Assembly: GCF_036417845.1 (NCBI RefSeq)
Contig: NC_089991.1
Span: 15,035,001 to 15,099,000 of the forward strand
Origin: Apteryx mantelli
Taxonomy: Eukaryota; Chordata; Aves; Apterygiformes; Apterygidae
Length of the DNA: 64,000 bases
Direction: 5' to 3'
Shown here: piece after piece, positions 38,201 through 51,064 of the stretch
Layout of the letters: every line of letters starts with the position of its first letter
Numbering within the stretch: the first letter of the stretch is position 1
Notes under the pieces: model-generated
Seen by the model: the letters and a program-made list of their open reading frames with translations, nothing else
Database searches by the model: none
Told to the model about the DNA's origin: nothing
Position numbers and translations under genes: made by a program

Positions 38201-41200
38201 TCATACCTGTCAGGCCTAGCTCAGCTCTTATCCTTACTCTCAGCTAGAGTTCTCCCAGTGACTTAGAACTGAGAAGCCATGCATCCAGCATATGTTGTCT
38301 CGCCATCAACGAGGAGTTCAAACTACCCCAATGAATTCCTGCCCAATGACATGACAAAACAACAAGGACATGGCAAAATCTCTTCATTTACTCACTCAGT
38401 GCACAGGAAAAATGACAGAGAGACAGAAAGACCTCAAATTATTCACAAATAGGAATTTGATAGAAACAAATGAAAGTGATTTTTCACTAAATTTTCTAAG
38501 CCCTCAGATAAGTCACTGACCATCTGGCACTTGGCAAAATAATAACTCATGAAAATACTTTGGTGAAGCTGTGGATTGAAAAATTACATTCTTTCTCTTT
38601 TTTGCTTTTAACTGAGTCATAAACCTGAACAGCTTATAAATTCCGTCACAACAAATGTAATAATGACTCCTATCCTCTTCACCTTCTTAAATTCATTTTT
38701 TAATAGCACTTTTCAGCAATCTACAGTGACACGTTGTAGGTGGGCTAGTAGCTTAGAATAACTTCTACATACCTTCTGATTTCATGAAACATTTGAAATA
38801 GAAGCCTGTAGGAGGGAAAACCCTTTGCGGATACATTATTTGCAGGTCATGCTGTATATGCCCCTGTATAACTGCAAGATGACAATGATAACAGTGCTAA
38901 AATTAGGGATAACATTTGGAAAAAAAATCTGCATAAGAGGTTTAACAGTTTCAGCTTTCCAGAATGTCATGTGCTTTGCAGTTGGTACAAGAATACAGCA
39001 GATAATTTTAAACATAATCTAAAATTGAATTTGAGCTACAAAAAGAACAATCAAATAAAATACTGCTGTAGACATATGAACAATAATATTATGTTCCCAG
39101 TCAACAGAACAGAATATTTAAAATATATATATTTCTGTATTGTTTTAAAGAACTTGTGAAGTTAGAAATTGAACAGTCAGTTCTGAAGACATAGGCTTAA
39201 TAAGGCATTTACTGTCAGTGGAAGTTTTCTTTGGTGGGTGTCACAGCATTCATCGCTTTTGAAGTCCCGTCTATCATTTTAGGAGTTTTTTAAAAGCTTG
39301 TCTTGAAATATGTTACTGAATGTGTTAATACATTATGAAAAAACATAGTGTCTAAAGAAAAAAGTAACAAAGGATGAGTAAGTAACAGGAAAATAAACAT
39401 ATTGTAATGGAAATTCATAAACAAGAGTAAAGAGGTGCAGGCTAATAGATAATTTAGGATTATGTGATGTAAAAGAAAAATCTCACTGGTAAGTAAAATA
39501 CATCATTTGTTTTCTTAATTCAGCAAATTTTATATATTTACAGTATTATACATATAGCACTTTTCTGTCAGTTGTTAATCAGGCTGGTTGGCTTGCTTTT
39601 TTGGGTGCAAGCCTGTGAGCTTGTAAGGCTGGAATTCTTCCCTAGTGTACTTCTAGACTAGGAGAGCTCCGCTCCTAGACTGCTAGTCCACTGCTTGACT
39701 ACCTGACACTTGGATTACTGCCTCCTGAATATGGAAGCATTTTATTCATCTTCCATAAAGGGTGCACAGTCTGATATGCTAACTCTTTGGCCATCACCTG
39801 CAGACATTGGACGTTGGTACGGTCACAATCACAATTACCTTTATAGATGTTCTTAGAATATGTGATTGCTGCATAAGATATCTGGAAAAGAGGCAATGAA
39901 TGAAATCAAAGTCCAACTGCTGTTAATGCCAACAGGGGCAGAATGTTACTCCACATGTTACATCGTGTTTTTCAGTAGAAAGTACCTCAAGTTAGCCTGA
40001 CAGCATTATTTTTTATAAATACTGAACGTCAGAAACAAATCTGAGTTTATGAAGCTTGCAAATGTTATTGCTACAGGCACAAACATTTTAGGATTTAGAG
40101 TTCTGAAAATCTATTATAAGCAGCTACCTAGCATTTTTGTAGGTGGGCTACCCTCATATGATAGCAGTCAGTTCTCAAATCAGCTTGAGAATTTGAAATA
40201 AGCTCCTTGTTTAAAAATGGAAATTCTAGCCTTTCAAACAAAGAACAAAATAAACATCTCTAAAGCAGAAATACAGCACTCAAAAATCATAAAATATGTA
40301 TAGATGAAGATGTGAATGCTGTTCCCTGCTCAGAAAATACGTCTCTGGTTTCCTTTCTCTATGATTAAGTCTTACCTGTCAAACTAATAAATGGAATCTA
40401 TCACAGTAGCTGCTAAAGACCTTCATTTTCAGAAAGTAAAATTCAATATAATACTTGTGCATCAAAGGAAAACAAAATAAATTTGCACTTGAAAAATCCT
40501 TCACACAGTGAGTTGCTCCCATTTCATTCATATACCTATAACTAAGAGGGTTAAGAGGCCATGTATTCAGTGTTGGTGAAAATGAGCCGTATCATGATAT
40601 ATTAAAGATGTTGAAACGTCAAATACTTCTCATGTTTTCTTAATATCTTCCATCATATATTGAACAAGAAGGGTAACAAGATAGACTTTCCTTACAGTGA
40701 AGGGCATTTAGGTATAGTGGGAGGCCTGAGTGAAAAGAATGTTTCCATTTACTGACATGAAGTTTGTAGAAAAATTTAAAAAATGAGATACCATCTGATA
40801 TCACAAGGATGGCTGACAGCTCCAACAGATACCAACAGGATTAACTGAATCAGCATAATCTCCTTCCTTTTTTCCTGTTTTACTAGTGAAAATAACTATT
40901 CATAGTTATTGTCAGAGCTGCTTCCACTGGACAGCATGTTAATATGGGAGCAAAATAATTCCTCAGAATCAAATAAACAGGCAAAGGAATATATACTACA
41001 AATGACCAAAACATTTAAGAAGTGGGTAAAGAAGGAAGTAAAACTTTGGACTAGACTGGTCTTCTCACACCTGGCACAGATAAGCCAAGTACAGAACTTC
41101 TATATATCTTGATTCGTATTCTTCATAGAAAACAGAAAATTACGTGCTTGTTGTGAAGAACAGCTCATTTAATCATCAAGATTACTTGTAAGTGTCACTT

Positions 41201-44200
41201 AATAATGCTACCAAACTGATAGAGGAAATGATGATTTGATTAGAAGTGCCAGATCCGCCTGCAGTAACTCCTGTCATGATGTCATAAGTTTATTAAGGGG
41301 ATTCAGCTTGATTTTGAGCTAAAGGGAGAGGCACTGTCATCCTATTCACAAGAGGAAAAGATAAATGACAGACTAAGATTTCTCTAGCACTTAGAATCAT
41401 AATCTGATTTAAATTCCTGCTAGTTAATTTATCTGTGTTATAATAGTGCACACAGCTGAGACCAAAACTGGCATATAGTACTTCTTGCATACATTAAGGA
41501 CCAGTTATGTACTCTGAGACTAAGAAAATCAGTCGAATTCTGCTAGGCTCCTCTTTTTTTGAGAATCAGTAAAAAATGTTACAAGTCCTTTGTCCATCTG
41601 ACCTCAAATCTGATCATAAAATACCACATCAGTCACAAATTATCACATTTTGCCAGTTTGAGATATTACACAAAATGGAGACTGTAGACCTGAGCAGTAG
41701 AATGAAAACTCATTCTGTAAAACAGAGCATGAGCTCATAAGTGGAAGCCATATGAAAAAGGAAGATATAAGTAAATGAAATAATGCCTGAAATAATATCT
41801 TTTTAACAGCTAGATATAAATTTTAGGTTTTAGTTTCATATTTAATTTGCTCATAAAGAAATAGGCTATGAATATTAATAAGGAATTCCCTTTCTTTTAA
41901 TGTTAAAAATACATAAGAAAGTTTGGTTTACATTTCTACCCTCCCCTAGAAATGTTACTACTCTTCCATTTCTTTTCTATTGAAAATATATGACTTTTAG
42001 CAGTTTGTATGTATCCTCAAATAAAACGTTAGATCAGTACAGTTTCTGATTACAGCCAAACTAAGCATACATGCTTGCTTTAATAAATTACTCTTCTACA
42101 AGTTTATTTATATCACTATCATTTTTTCACTGTAATTCGTCTAGGGTACTCTGAAATGTTTTTAAACTTCCTGTTCTTTCCTTCCTGCATAAAACCAGTC
42201 ATTTGCATCATAATTTTGAATGAAGCTCCTGTGTGAATGGTGAGTGATCACAAAAAAAAAACCCAAAACTTATTTCTAAGCTTCATTAGACTAGCCCAAA
42301 GTGAAACATTCCTGCATTTATTCCATACCTCCCTTGTTCTCCTTATTAATCCCTATTTTCAGAATAGTGGAAAAGAACCTACTTCTAATGAAACTGAATT
42401 AACATTAAGGGAGCATAAAAAGATGAGAGTAAAAATAAAGCTAAAAGGCAGGTAGGAAACCAAAAGGCAGCTGGGGAAGTAAAATGTTACCAATGTTACA
42501 TTACCAATATCCAAGAATTTGCAAAGACTCCATACATTACCATCACTTTTCCATAGTAGACAGCCTAATAGTCAAATAATAAATACAGAGCCATGCATAT
42601 TTACTATCACATTTACAAACCCGTAAACCTATTACAAATACATTTCCAGCTGCAAGCCAACAGGAAAAGAAAAAGCTAATTGATTTGGCACCAGAGAGAT
42701 TCATGATTGTAGCAGCTACTTGATGTACAAGCACAGAGCAAAAGGTCTGAAAAGTTTCCAGGTACAGAAAATATTCTGTGCTGAAAACCTTCATGGCATG
42801 CCTTTTATCTAGTTTTATTTCACCACTTTTCTTGTAATGTCTATTTACTCTTTACTTCAGTTTTGTCCTCTCCGAATTGTTTTGCAGTGAGATAAAATCT
42901 TCCTCCCTTGGAAATGAGCCATTTATGTTACTGTAGCCTTCTAGGAGCTGAGCATCTGTACATAAAATAATAGCTGAATTTTTTTTTATTAATTATGATA
43001 TATTTCTCCTTATAGTGTTATAAAGCTGTATCAAGAATAAAATAAACATGGTACAAGAAGTAATAAATCAGATCAGACATTGTGGAAACACATTTAGTTC
43101 TATTCTAAATCATTATTGACAGATTTATTTATAGATTAATATGGAATTTGAAGAAGTTTGATCACTTGTTTGGGGAATATTCCTGGAATTGATACAGTCA
43201 TTTTTCAGTTAAGCTAATATAATTTCATGGAAAAACAACACCACTTCCATTAATCTACTCTGGGACATCGCTGATAAAGGAGCAGTATTCCAGTACTAAA
43301 GTGTATGGTATTCTCCAAGAAAGTGAGGGTTAGTGTAAATATAAAACTTCACAAAAAGCTGGAGAAAGAAAAAAAACCCTTTGGTTGAGTCTAGGCAGTG
43401 AGTTTTGTACTTTTACAGGTTCATTTCCTGAGGTCTTTCTTCCTCTTAGGCTTCTGATGCAACATAAATCCTCCCAAAGTGAATAATGTGCTTGACTTTA
43501 TCAAGGCAGCTATTTTCTATGGACTCTTGACTGGTTTCTAAACAACAAAATATTCAAGGCAAGATTTAGGAAGAATCTTAGAATTTATTGCAGGAGTATA
43601 ATCTAGTAAGGCTAGAAAAGCATTTGAATGCATGTGAAAGTATAGGTCTTTAATTGAATGTGCCAGCAGTACTCTGTCAGTGAGAGGCCAACCAGGCCAG
43701 GGAAATGTCTGAAAGAAAGGCTACAGAGACTGTGAAAGATGTCTGAAAACTGCTTTAAAATCTGAAAAATCCTAATGTTCCACTGTTAAAGCTTACAAAT
43801 ACAACAGGTTCAGGCGAAATGAGGCTCTGACTGCAATCTGGTCTTCTGACTATAGCACAGCTCTATTTTATAAGGTACTCTAAAACAGTCCCTAATGTAT
43901 CTATTCAACGAACCAAAGTACATACTTTATCTGGATAAACCTTTTTGTCTATGTTTTCTACAAATCCTGCTTTCATCAATGTTTGCCTATGCTTTTACAC
44001 AAATATTGCTGGCATAAATGGAAGCAAACACACAGGAAATATATTTTTGAAAAACAGTCCTGGTATAGAAAAAGTTTCTAATAATAATGACAGTTTCTTT
44101 AGGCAGCCAAATCCATTAATGATGAACGTCATTCACAGCTCTCTTTAAAATAACGTTATCTTAAGAAATTTCAAAATTTAATTATCCAACACCTATTTAA

Positions 44201-45840
44201 AAAAAAACCTTTGAAGACATAAAATAGGAATATGATATGACATACAATATTAAAAACAAAACATAAAATGACATAAATGAAACATTTGTAGATTCATTCC
44301 AATTGTACAGATGAACCTGACCCACCATAGATGCTCATGGAAGAACTTTGATTCCTATAACATTTTAACTAGCATATTGTAAATGACATATTCTTTGAAT
44401 GGCAAAGACATCAAAAGGTAAAGGAAAATGACTATTTATAATGGAATGGAGTATTACTTTGGTCAAAGCAGTGAAGATAATGAAACCATCTGATTGTCTA
44501 TATGAGCTAGGCACAGTCATAAAGAATTTTATGGCTATATTCTAAGCAGCTGCTCAGGTCTTATCTAATTGGAAAGATGCATTATAGCTAAACTAAATGG
44601 CTTAGTGAAATATGTTTAATATTTTAGACAGGAATGGAGCAATAGCATGTCTTAAATGAGTAAGTAAGAAAAGATTCTTAGCTAATAAATTACTGAAGAT
44701 TATCTAACATCAGCACTAAATTTTACCATCTGAAGATGTAACTGAAATGTTTTGGGAGTTAGTAGATTCACTATAGTGCTAGATATTTTAGTAGGTGAAT
44801 GTATATTTTAGAAATTTTTTTTTCATTTTCACTTTCTTCATCCTCTGTTCTTAAGTTTAACTTCAGTCTTCAGTGTCCAGACCCCCAAAAAAAGATTCAA
44901 GGACCTGAAGTGAACCTTTGCATTAGATGTAGACACTCATGTTTAGAAGTGCAACTCTTGGCACCCACCATCCTGACGGGGCCCAGACACTGTCAGCACA
45001 ACAGATCCCCAATGCTCCTGATCCTGCTCTTCCCCTCGCAGTATCTCAGTTTCCACCAGGCTTATCAGTATCACCTCACCTTCCTGTGCATCAGCAGAAT
45101 TAATACACTTTGCATGCTGCTGCCTTGCTCAACCCCAGCTGGTCAGGCTGGTAAATGTTTTTGGAGCATATGTAGTGAAAAGTGTTTTCATGAAATTCAG
45201 GTATGACGGTTGCTTTCCTTTTAAAGACTGGTGAGGCCACAAGCTTCATAAAAAACGTGTTTAAAACATTCACTTCTGATACAGGTTCAATGCCTTCTTC
45301 AGTCAATGAGCATAATGGCATACCTTCAATGAGCGTACATTAGCCAGCTGCCTACAAGCTAAGTGCTTCAAATGACTTCTGCATTTTGGATTGCAGCTGT
45401 CTTCCTAAAGCAGGTCCATAGGCCCCAATCCGGCCAAAAATTCAAGGGGGGCACTTCAAGGCAGCATGTCTCCATCAGATGTGAACCTGCTCATGCTTTG
45501 TTAAATTGGGACAACCTACAAACTGGGCATCGTTTTTTTGCAATATCTTAATATCTAATGCAATTTTATTCTTCATTGGTTTAATTGCTGCAGACTTCCT
45601 CTAATGTGGGCGTAGACAACTAAGAGGAGCCCCTAAAATGTGGAGATTGTATTGACACATAAAAAAATTTTTTGCTTGATTCAGTACATACCTCCATTAA
45701 ATTAAGTATTAAAAATTACACACATAGACAACAGTCTCTAACAAACACATCTTTAAGGGGTATCTAGGTTGTGTCTAGTCACAACATTCCTTGCAGTACA
45801 AATGAGATTACGGCAGAAAGTGAGTAAAAGCAACAGCTCT
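35290..45840. other. Long AT-rich non-coding stretch
   Basis: No supported gene. Weak ancient repeat traces occur at 36,650-37,060. The remaining open frames are below about 85 codons up to 44.8 kb, and one 135-codon frame at 44,799-45,206 shows no domain, signal peptide or codon pattern that would argue for a gene. Otherwise I see nothing in it. Confidence 0.55.
36650..37060. mobile_element. Possible ancient repeat cluster (MIR-like and palindromic-repeat traces)
   Basis: Three diverged words suggest old repeats. GTGGGCAAGACACTTGGCCC (36,709) resembles an MIR/L2 GGGCAAGTCACTT block. CTCCTATTGATTTCAGTGGA (36,757) resembles the palindromic core seen at 12.86 kb. ACAAAAGACAGATCCTGCCC (37,025) resembles the reverse strand of the old repeat noted at 2.2 kb. 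Boundaries and families are not certain. Confidence 0.35.
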
Positions 45841-45844
45841 GTAC

Positions 45845-46095
45845 CACGCCTGGGGATTTCACCCGTAGTTTGAGCTTTACTTACGCAGCCTGTGAGTGCC
45901 ACGGAGGTCCTGGGGCCAGGCTGGGGAGGTGAGCCAGTGAGTCCGGGTGAGGATCAGGCCCCCTGAGGGTGCCTGGGGTCAGACCCATGGCGGGGCTGGA
46001 GCCAGCTCCACTGCGGTGTCGTGGGGCAGGGACCAACGGCCCCAGCTGGGCTGAGGTGGGTCCTGGGCCTGGGCCAGGGGGAGCCAGAAACAATC
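45845..46095. other. GC-rich islet with G-runs
   Basis: About 250 bases are markedly GC-rich with many GGG and CCTGGG words, including GGGCCTGGGCCAGGGGG near 46,065, which could form a G-quadruplex. Opposed frames of 60-86 codons cross it and look like chance. It is flanked by AT-rich sequence. I recognise no repeat family. Confidence 0.4.
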
Positions 46096-46639
46096 TGAAA
46101 CACCAGAGCATGTGTGTTTTATGCTTATCAGTTAAGTTCATCCCTATTTAGGAAAATTAAAATAGGTACGCACAGGGTCGGCAGTTCATATATGGGAACT
46201 GGCACAGGTGAACTTTTCCACCAAACTTTGAGCCAATCATTCCAAACTGAATGGGATTCAGATCTACGAGCAAGATTCAAAAGTAGTTTAGATAGGTACG
46301 TGAGTAGTAAGATGATCAAAAATTCTCTCTTCTACATTCTTGAACAAGAGTATGAACACTCCTGGACTTCAGTTAATCATTAACTTAAGGGATTTAGGAA
46401 GAAATTCTCCTATTATCATATTATTACTTCACAAAATTTGTTCCACTTTCTTTTGAAGCACCTGCTACTAGCTATTAAATAAATCCAAATCCTGGATTAA
46501 GTGAATATTTCTTTGATAAGGAATTGTAGGCAATTTTGTACTTTTTTTTGTAATTTAGCAAAATAAAAACCAGGAGATGGGACTGCCCCTTTTTCCTGTC
46601 ATGTTTTCACTTTATAGACACTGAGTTGAGGCAGGACCA
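46096..46639. other. Short non-coding stretch
   Basis: No gene or recognised repeat. Opposed frames of 63 and 89 codons overlap here without a domain. Confidence 0.5.
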
Positions 46640-47390
46640 CTGTTGCCATCTAGTCTGGCCTGCTGCATCGATCAGTCAGGGAACGCTACCTGGTATTTTC
46701 TGTAACAATCTCTACATTTGCTCAAACTATAACTCATCAGTAAGGAAGACCTTCAGTCTTGTTTCAGTATTGTAGTGATAAAGAGTCATCAGCATCCATA
46801 ATGTGAGTTGTTTTCATGGTTAATTATCAACACCAATACATTATGCTTTACTTTCAGTAAGAATGTACATCTGACTTAAGCTTCCTATCATTGGATTTTA
46901 CCTATCCTTTTCCCTGCTCAATTTAAAAGCCATCTACTGTCAGAAATTTCCTCTTCTCCTTCTGCCAAACATTTCCGGATTCTCATGCAGTCTCGCCTTT
47001 TAATCTTTTGGATAAATCAAATAGATGGAATTAAGTAAGCTAAATTACCTTGTTTTCAGATCATTCCCACAACCTTCATTTCAAACCTTTTCCGGTGACT
47101 CGGTATCTTGTATTTCATTAGTGATACATACACACAGCTTATACACACAAGGACCCCATTCTTGCTGCCAACCAAAAAAATTCACCAGAAATTAATGTCC
47201 AGTTGATTCTTAACCACCATCCCAGACCTTTTTCAGAATCACTGCATCTGTTGTACTGCCCTTTACATTTTGAGCATGACCTACGTTCTTTAATCTTAGA
47301 TGTATAACTTTGTGCTTAACTATGATGCCAGTGACAATTTAACAGTTATCTGAGGATCTGTCCATTTTCCATTTTACATAATTAAGAAAA
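46640..47390 (-). mobile_element. Ancient CR1/L3-type LINE, antisense, coding-dead
   Basis: Read on the + strand, a series of words falls in the order expected for the reverse complement of an old CR1/L3-clade 3' region: CCATCTAGTCTGGCCTGCTG (46,647); TTTTCATGGTTAATTA (46,812); AAGCTTCCTATCATTGGATT (46,879) with TTACCTATCCTTTTCCCTGC; AAATCAAATAGATGG (47,015) with AGTAAGCTAAATT; and TTTTTCAGAATCACTGCATC (47,229) then CTTTAATCTTAGATGTATAA. These match the shared antisense skeleton that I recall from reptile and bird CR1 copies. The copy has many substitutions and indels and no open frame. The ends are approximate, and the subfamily cannot be given. Confidence 0.65.
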
Positions 47391-49299
47391 AGGGTTTGTC
47401 TAGTCACAGCCATTATGTTGAATAATATTTCACAGTGCAGAATATGTATGTGAGTCTACTCTGTTTTACTTTTAACACAAAAAAGTAAGAAGTGCAGCCT
47501 GAATTCAACTGGAAGCTCCTTGGCAAAGTTACAAAATTCTGGGTAGTAAAAGAGCTCCTAAATAAAGAGTTAGATATTGGAGAAATCAAGCATGAAGTGT
47601 GGTAGACAGCTTCAAGCCAGAAACTAGAGATACTTCTCTTTTGTTTGGAGACACTCTGCAACAAGGAGGGATATTGCTGTGAATTTAATTTGCGAATGAA
47701 TACTGTAGATCTGATTATGTGAAATAACCGATTAATCATTATATTTTCTTTCAAATAAATGCAAAACAGTCTTAAGCCACAAAGAGCACATACTCATAAT
47801 TATTGTAGGTATTCTTGCAATTCCTATTTAACTTAGATACTAGTGTCATATTGAAATTTGTAATATTTAGTAATGAGATTTTCACTTTTCATATCCACAT
47901 AAGGCAGAGAGAATAACTACTATATATTAAAGCTATTTGCTTCGTTACTGTAGATGAGCCTGTATAAGAGAGTATCAACAGAACATTTCTATTATTAAAT
48001 AGGTTGCTATTTACCTTTTTAGTTTCCCTCCTACCACTTTATGTAATATAACATCTAAAAATGCTAACTTAGGCCATCTGTTCTTATTCCTATACCCAGC
48101 ATACATTTTGTTGTTGTTGTTTCATTCCCTTAGTTTAACTCATTTTAGCAGTATTGAAGCTCATTCTGTGACATTTTGCTACAGGGAAATTCCATGTTTA
48201 TTTCCATACAGTTTAATAGACCCAATCAAAGAATGAATATGCAAAGTCTGAAAATAGGAAGACTTTTTAAAAAGAGCATGGTGAAAAAAAAAAGGAAATA
48301 GTCTACTTACAAATACAGAACTGAAATACTGGAGAGCAGCTATAATGAATGTTATGACACAGAAGCAGTATTATAATTAGCTTCCAGACACTACAAAGGC
48401 ACTGCCCAGATCAACAAACAGAATAAAGAAATTATGATTCAATTACCCTAAAAAATGAATGGTGCAGAACTAGAACTCTGTGAGTTTTACAGATTAATAG
48501 TTTATTCACTGCTGAAAGGAGAATAGAAATGACTAGAAATATTTGCACATTTGGATGGCCTTTCAAGCAAAAAAAGAAAAAAGGCAATCTTTCCATTTCA
48601 ACATTTTGCTTTCTACGCTGGGGAGAAGGACAAGAATAAGTGGCATAAAGCTGGCTAAGTGGTTGGCATTACCTTTGGGATTCTGATGCCAGGAAGAATT
48701 CCCATTGTTAGCAAATTTTCTGTCCCTCCTTTGGAACAGTGTAAAAGAATCAGGGTTGCGGATGTGATCTGACAGAACGTATCTGAAAATTCAGTTAAAC
48801 TATCCATGAACAACACAAAAGGGTGTAAATAAGGAAATATGTCTTTATGAATGTAGAATTTTGGGCCCTCTGTTTAAAAGAGCCTAGTTTATTTGTTTTC
48901 CCAGGACTTCCTTTCACAGCTGCTGTGAAGAGATTTTCTTCCCCCTCTTTCTTTCTGCAGGACTGTGACTGTCATGTCCATTAGGGAGGATTATTTTGAA
49001 AAATAGTCTCCCCATCTGCTGTCTCTTTCAAACAGCGTTAAGTAGTATTTTCACTCCCTGTCTACATATTCCACTTGCACTGGGCAGCAGCAGCGTGGAG
49101 TGAACACCTACAAAACCTAACTGAGTGGAGCAGTCTCAAATAACAATGTTTGCTTAAATGAAAGTAAGAATGATCTTGCCCTCAAACGGAAATTTATGCT
49201 CATACAAAGAAAGAGGGCAAAGAAAGACGCATCCTAACCTGTGGGTTTTACTTAAATTCCTTCGTATCTCCACAATGCTGTCTGCCTGCGAGTAATGCC

Positions 49300-49480
49300 A
49301 TTTTTTTTCTCCGTTGCCTGTACTCCTTTTACCAGCGGGGAAGCCTCCGGGAGAGGAGCGGGAGCCGGCAGGAGAGGGCCACAGCATGGCTCTTTCTCGT
49401 CCTGCAGGGAGCAAATTGTCTGAGAATCGCCGGGGCAGCCGCCTGCCTCCCTGCCTGGGTACTTCAAAGCCACACCCTGG
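49300..49480. other. CpG-containing GC islet
   Basis: About 180 bases are rich in G, C and CpG (for example GGGAGAGGAGCGGGAGCCGG and GAATCGCCGGGGCAGCCG) and end in CCACACCCTGG, a KLF/SP-type box. It lies alone in AT-rich DNA, 13 kb upstream of the candidate first exon on the + strand. It could be a distal enhancer, an alternative promoter or an old repeat; nothing in the sequence decides between these. Confidence 0.4.
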
Positions 49481-50910
49481 GAAGTAGGGTGAGCTTATTA
49501 TTTCGAGAGTGGAAGGAAAGAAATTTCAGGTGTAAAAAAACAATTTCAAGACCAGTAAGCTAATCAGCTTTAAAAAAAGATAAAATCTGTGGATTTTTGA
49601 TTTCCTAGATCTCCACAGAGGTCTGTGAAAATTCAGTTTTGGATCTAAACTTGGGAGCTTTGCAACATCCCTCTGTGTTTTGCCTAAGATCTGTTTCATA
49701 GACCCCAATGAATAATACATAAATAACTAAATGTTCTGTTAGTGGGTATGCAAACATGCTACTGCAGAGACACAACAAGTTGCTTCTGTTACTGAGGCTT
49801 TTGCTCCAAAATTATACAAAACTTAATTAAGAAGCATCTCTGAAAAAAACAGCCACTTACTTCATTTTAAATTACCAGTTTAAATAAGGATGCGGGTGCC
49901 TGCTGCTAGACATCCAGATATAAAAATACCAGGTTCGCCTTTATTCAGGGATTCGTTCTGACCTCACTGTTGTTGACTGTTCTGACCAAGATGAAAGTGC
50001 ACAGTACATTAGCTCCTTGGCTTATTCTGTGGGAGAAGTATGAAAAAATAAATCAATATTTGCCGGATGAAAAAGATCAAAAGTTTGGGGGAAAATAAAT
50101 CTTGCTTTATAGCTTCTAAGAGAGCACTTTTAAGATAGGAAAGTCTGTAAAACTAAACTGATAATTAAAAAATACTTGAAAGCCACTTTCTAATGGTTTC
50201 TTGCAGTATCAGTTCAGTAGTGGATCAGTACTGTGTCAGAGGGCAGAACAATTCATTTTCAAGTGGATAAATTTGGAGATTTCCCCATCTTAATTTCTAC
50301 TAGGTTCTATGTATCTGACAGTGGTAGCTGGTACAGGGATATTGAAAGTTCATCTCTCTTGTAGTAGTTGGTTTAATTCTATTTTTCTTGTTTTCATTTT
50401 TATAAATAATATATGCATTAATATTAATTTTAGTCCAAGTGCTTTGAATATAATACATCTCAAGGCCTTCAGACTCCAAACTAGGTAATGCTGCCTTATC
50501 ATTATTACCACACTATCAATTTTAATAATAGCACAATTGTTTAATAATTACCATTGCTAATAATAACCATTATTATCCTAACCTGACATAATAGTGTTTT
50601 GTATGTTTAAATTTGTTTGAACTTACATAACTTTTCAGTTATTTTTGCTCTAAAATGCAGTTTCATTTCCTGGTGTTCTAATGGGATTCTGTTGATACAT
50701 GAAGTCATTAGTTCTAATCACATTGTAACAGCCCCTCTGATAATAAGGCCTTTAAAATAAGAGTACTGCAAAACTAGCTGCCTTTGAAAATAAAGGCAGT
50801 TTACAGATTTTTTTAACCACAGAGAGGTACACCGAGCATGTAGCATACAAAGCAGGCACAAAACAAAAACATAAATAAAATATGAATCCACGAAGCTGCT
50901 AGTGGTTGCA

Positions 50911-50939
50911 TTTTAAAAATAATTTTATTATTTTTAAAA
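50911..50939. repeat. Perfect 12-bp AT inverted repeat
   Basis: TTTTAAAAATAA (50,911-50,922) and TTATTTTTAAAA (50,928-50,939) flank a five-base loop, in a wider A/T-only stretch that runs to about 50,990. Confidence 0.85.
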
Positions 50940-51064
50940 GAATTATTTTTATTTTTTATGTAAAAGAAATATTAATTATAGTTTTTATCAGTCTGTTTTA
51001 GCTAGCAGTTCTGCATTTTACATTTTACTGTTAGTGTGATTCAACACTAGAGGCGACTGGATGC

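Larger units (their letters stand above)
47391..51064. other. Non-coding stretch
   Basis: No supported gene. It contains a CpG-rich islet (49,300-49,480) and an AT hairpin (50,911-50,939). A 113-codon minus-strand frame at 47,413-47,754 has no recognisable domain. Confidence 0.5.

Noticed and set aside
44799..45206. 135-codon plus-strand frame
   Set aside because: Low-complexity hydrophobic start, no domain, no Kozak or splice support, AT-driven composition; chance is more likely.
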